The notes beneath the pieces were generated by a model, which saw only the letters and a program-made list of their open reading frames with translations, did not search any database and was not told where the DNA came from. Shown piece by piece: positions 5,544-5,940 of a stretch of DNA of 5,940 nt (within the stretch, counting starts at the first letter, position 1; the number at the start of each line of letters is the position of its first letter). The position numbers were made by a program, and so were the translations under genes. Source of the DNA: Clostridiales bacterium (GTDB lineage: Bacteria; Bacillota; Clostridia; Christensenellales; Aristaeellaceae); contig JAAYJP010000204.1 in the NCBI GenBank assembly GCA_012522875.1, forward strand, positions 1 through 5,940, in the 5' to 3' direction.

Positions 5544-5940
5544 AGAAAAAGATTTTGCTTTACGGCACCGCCATTATCGTGGTTCTGGTGGTTGTCCTGC
5601 TGTTCTCATCCGTCTATATCGTCGCTGAAAATGAGTACGCCACCATCGTGCGCTTCTCAAAAATCATCGAAACAACCTCGGAAGCCGGCATTCACCTGAA
5701 GGTGCCTTTCCTTGACACGCAGCGCTCTTTCCCCAAAGCGATCATGCTCTATGATATCAAGCCCTCGGAAGTGCTCACCTCCGACAAGCAGAACATGACA
5801 GTGGACTCCTATGTGCTTTGGAAAATAGACGATCCCAAGCTGTTTTTCCAGACGCTGGGCAGCCTTCCGGTGGCCGAGCAGCGCCTGGACGCGTTCACCT
5901 ACAACGCCCTGAAGAACATCATGGGCACCGTGGCGCAAAA
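5540..5940 (+). CDS. hflC: HflC, SPFH/band-7 membrane protein (partial, C-terminus beyond window)
   Basis: The start codon at 5540 overlaps the hflK stop (ATGA), and AAGGAGG lies 6 bases before it. The frame then stays open for 133 codons to the window edge. Residues 1-4 are basic, about 5-27 form a hydrophobic membrane anchor, and the SPFH domain follows: VAENEYATIVRFSKI (28-42), AGIHLKVPFLDTQRSF (49-64), SDKQNMTVDSYVLWKI (81-96) and DPKLFFQTLG (98-107). These are the usual HflC landmarks. It is the partner of HflK in the FtsH-modulating complex, and translational coupling fits a fixed subunit ratio. Roughly half or less of a typical HflC is visible. Confidence 0.93.
   Translation, partial: MKKKILLYGTAIIVVLVVVLLFSSVYIVAENEYATIVRFSKIIETTSEAGIHLKVPFLDTQRSFPKAIMLYDIKPSEVLTSDKQNMTVDSYVLWKIDDPKLFFQTLGSLPVAEQRLDAFTYNALKNIMGTVAQ

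Overview
The window looks like chromosomal DNA of a fairly GC-rich anaerobic Firmicute of the Clostridia type. This is inferred from strong AGGAGG-type ribosome sites, sigma-70/A-like promoters with 17-base spacers, a Nif11-leader peptide with a radical SAM maturase, and an HflK/HflC pair of clostridial appearance. No rRNA or other phylogenetic marker is present, so the taxonomic call is soft.

Layout. From position 1 to about 4294 every gene is on the minus strand; from 4503 to the right edge genes are on the plus strand. Reading the minus strand in transcription order: a peroxiredoxin (4294-3605) ends at a clear intrinsic terminator (3589-3564). A GC-rich gap with no gene follows (3310-3563). 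Next is a promoter (3309-3281) with a leader of roughly 175 bases, then a two-gene operon: a J-domain protein with coiled-coil arms (3099-2266) and a small HIRAN-domain protein (2261-1863), 4 bases apart. A second promoter (1792-1764) then leads into a radical SAM/SPASM peptide maturase (1604-369). The maturase is followed after 25 bases by a Nif11-type RiPP precursor (343 to beyond position 1) whose core is rich in Cys-x-Pro units. On the plus strand, divergent from the peroxiredoxin, a TTGACA promoter drives hflK (4503-5543) and hflC (from 5540, cut by the window edge), which overlap by ATGA.

The centre of interest is the left end. A 74-residue Nif11-like leader ending in a Gly-Gly site is followed by at least 40 core residues with eight cysteines, every one in the form Cys-x-Pro. 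Together with its private SPASM radical SAM enzyme this is a ribosomally made, post-translationally modified peptide locus, probably of the thioether (ranthipeptide-like) kind. The linkage chemistry, the end of the core, and any protease/exporter lie outside what can be seen.

The other units are housekeeping: peroxide detoxification with a possible operator palindrome over its -10 region, a membrane SPFH complex that in other bacteria modulates FtsH, and a J-domain/HIRAN pair whose biological role is not established.
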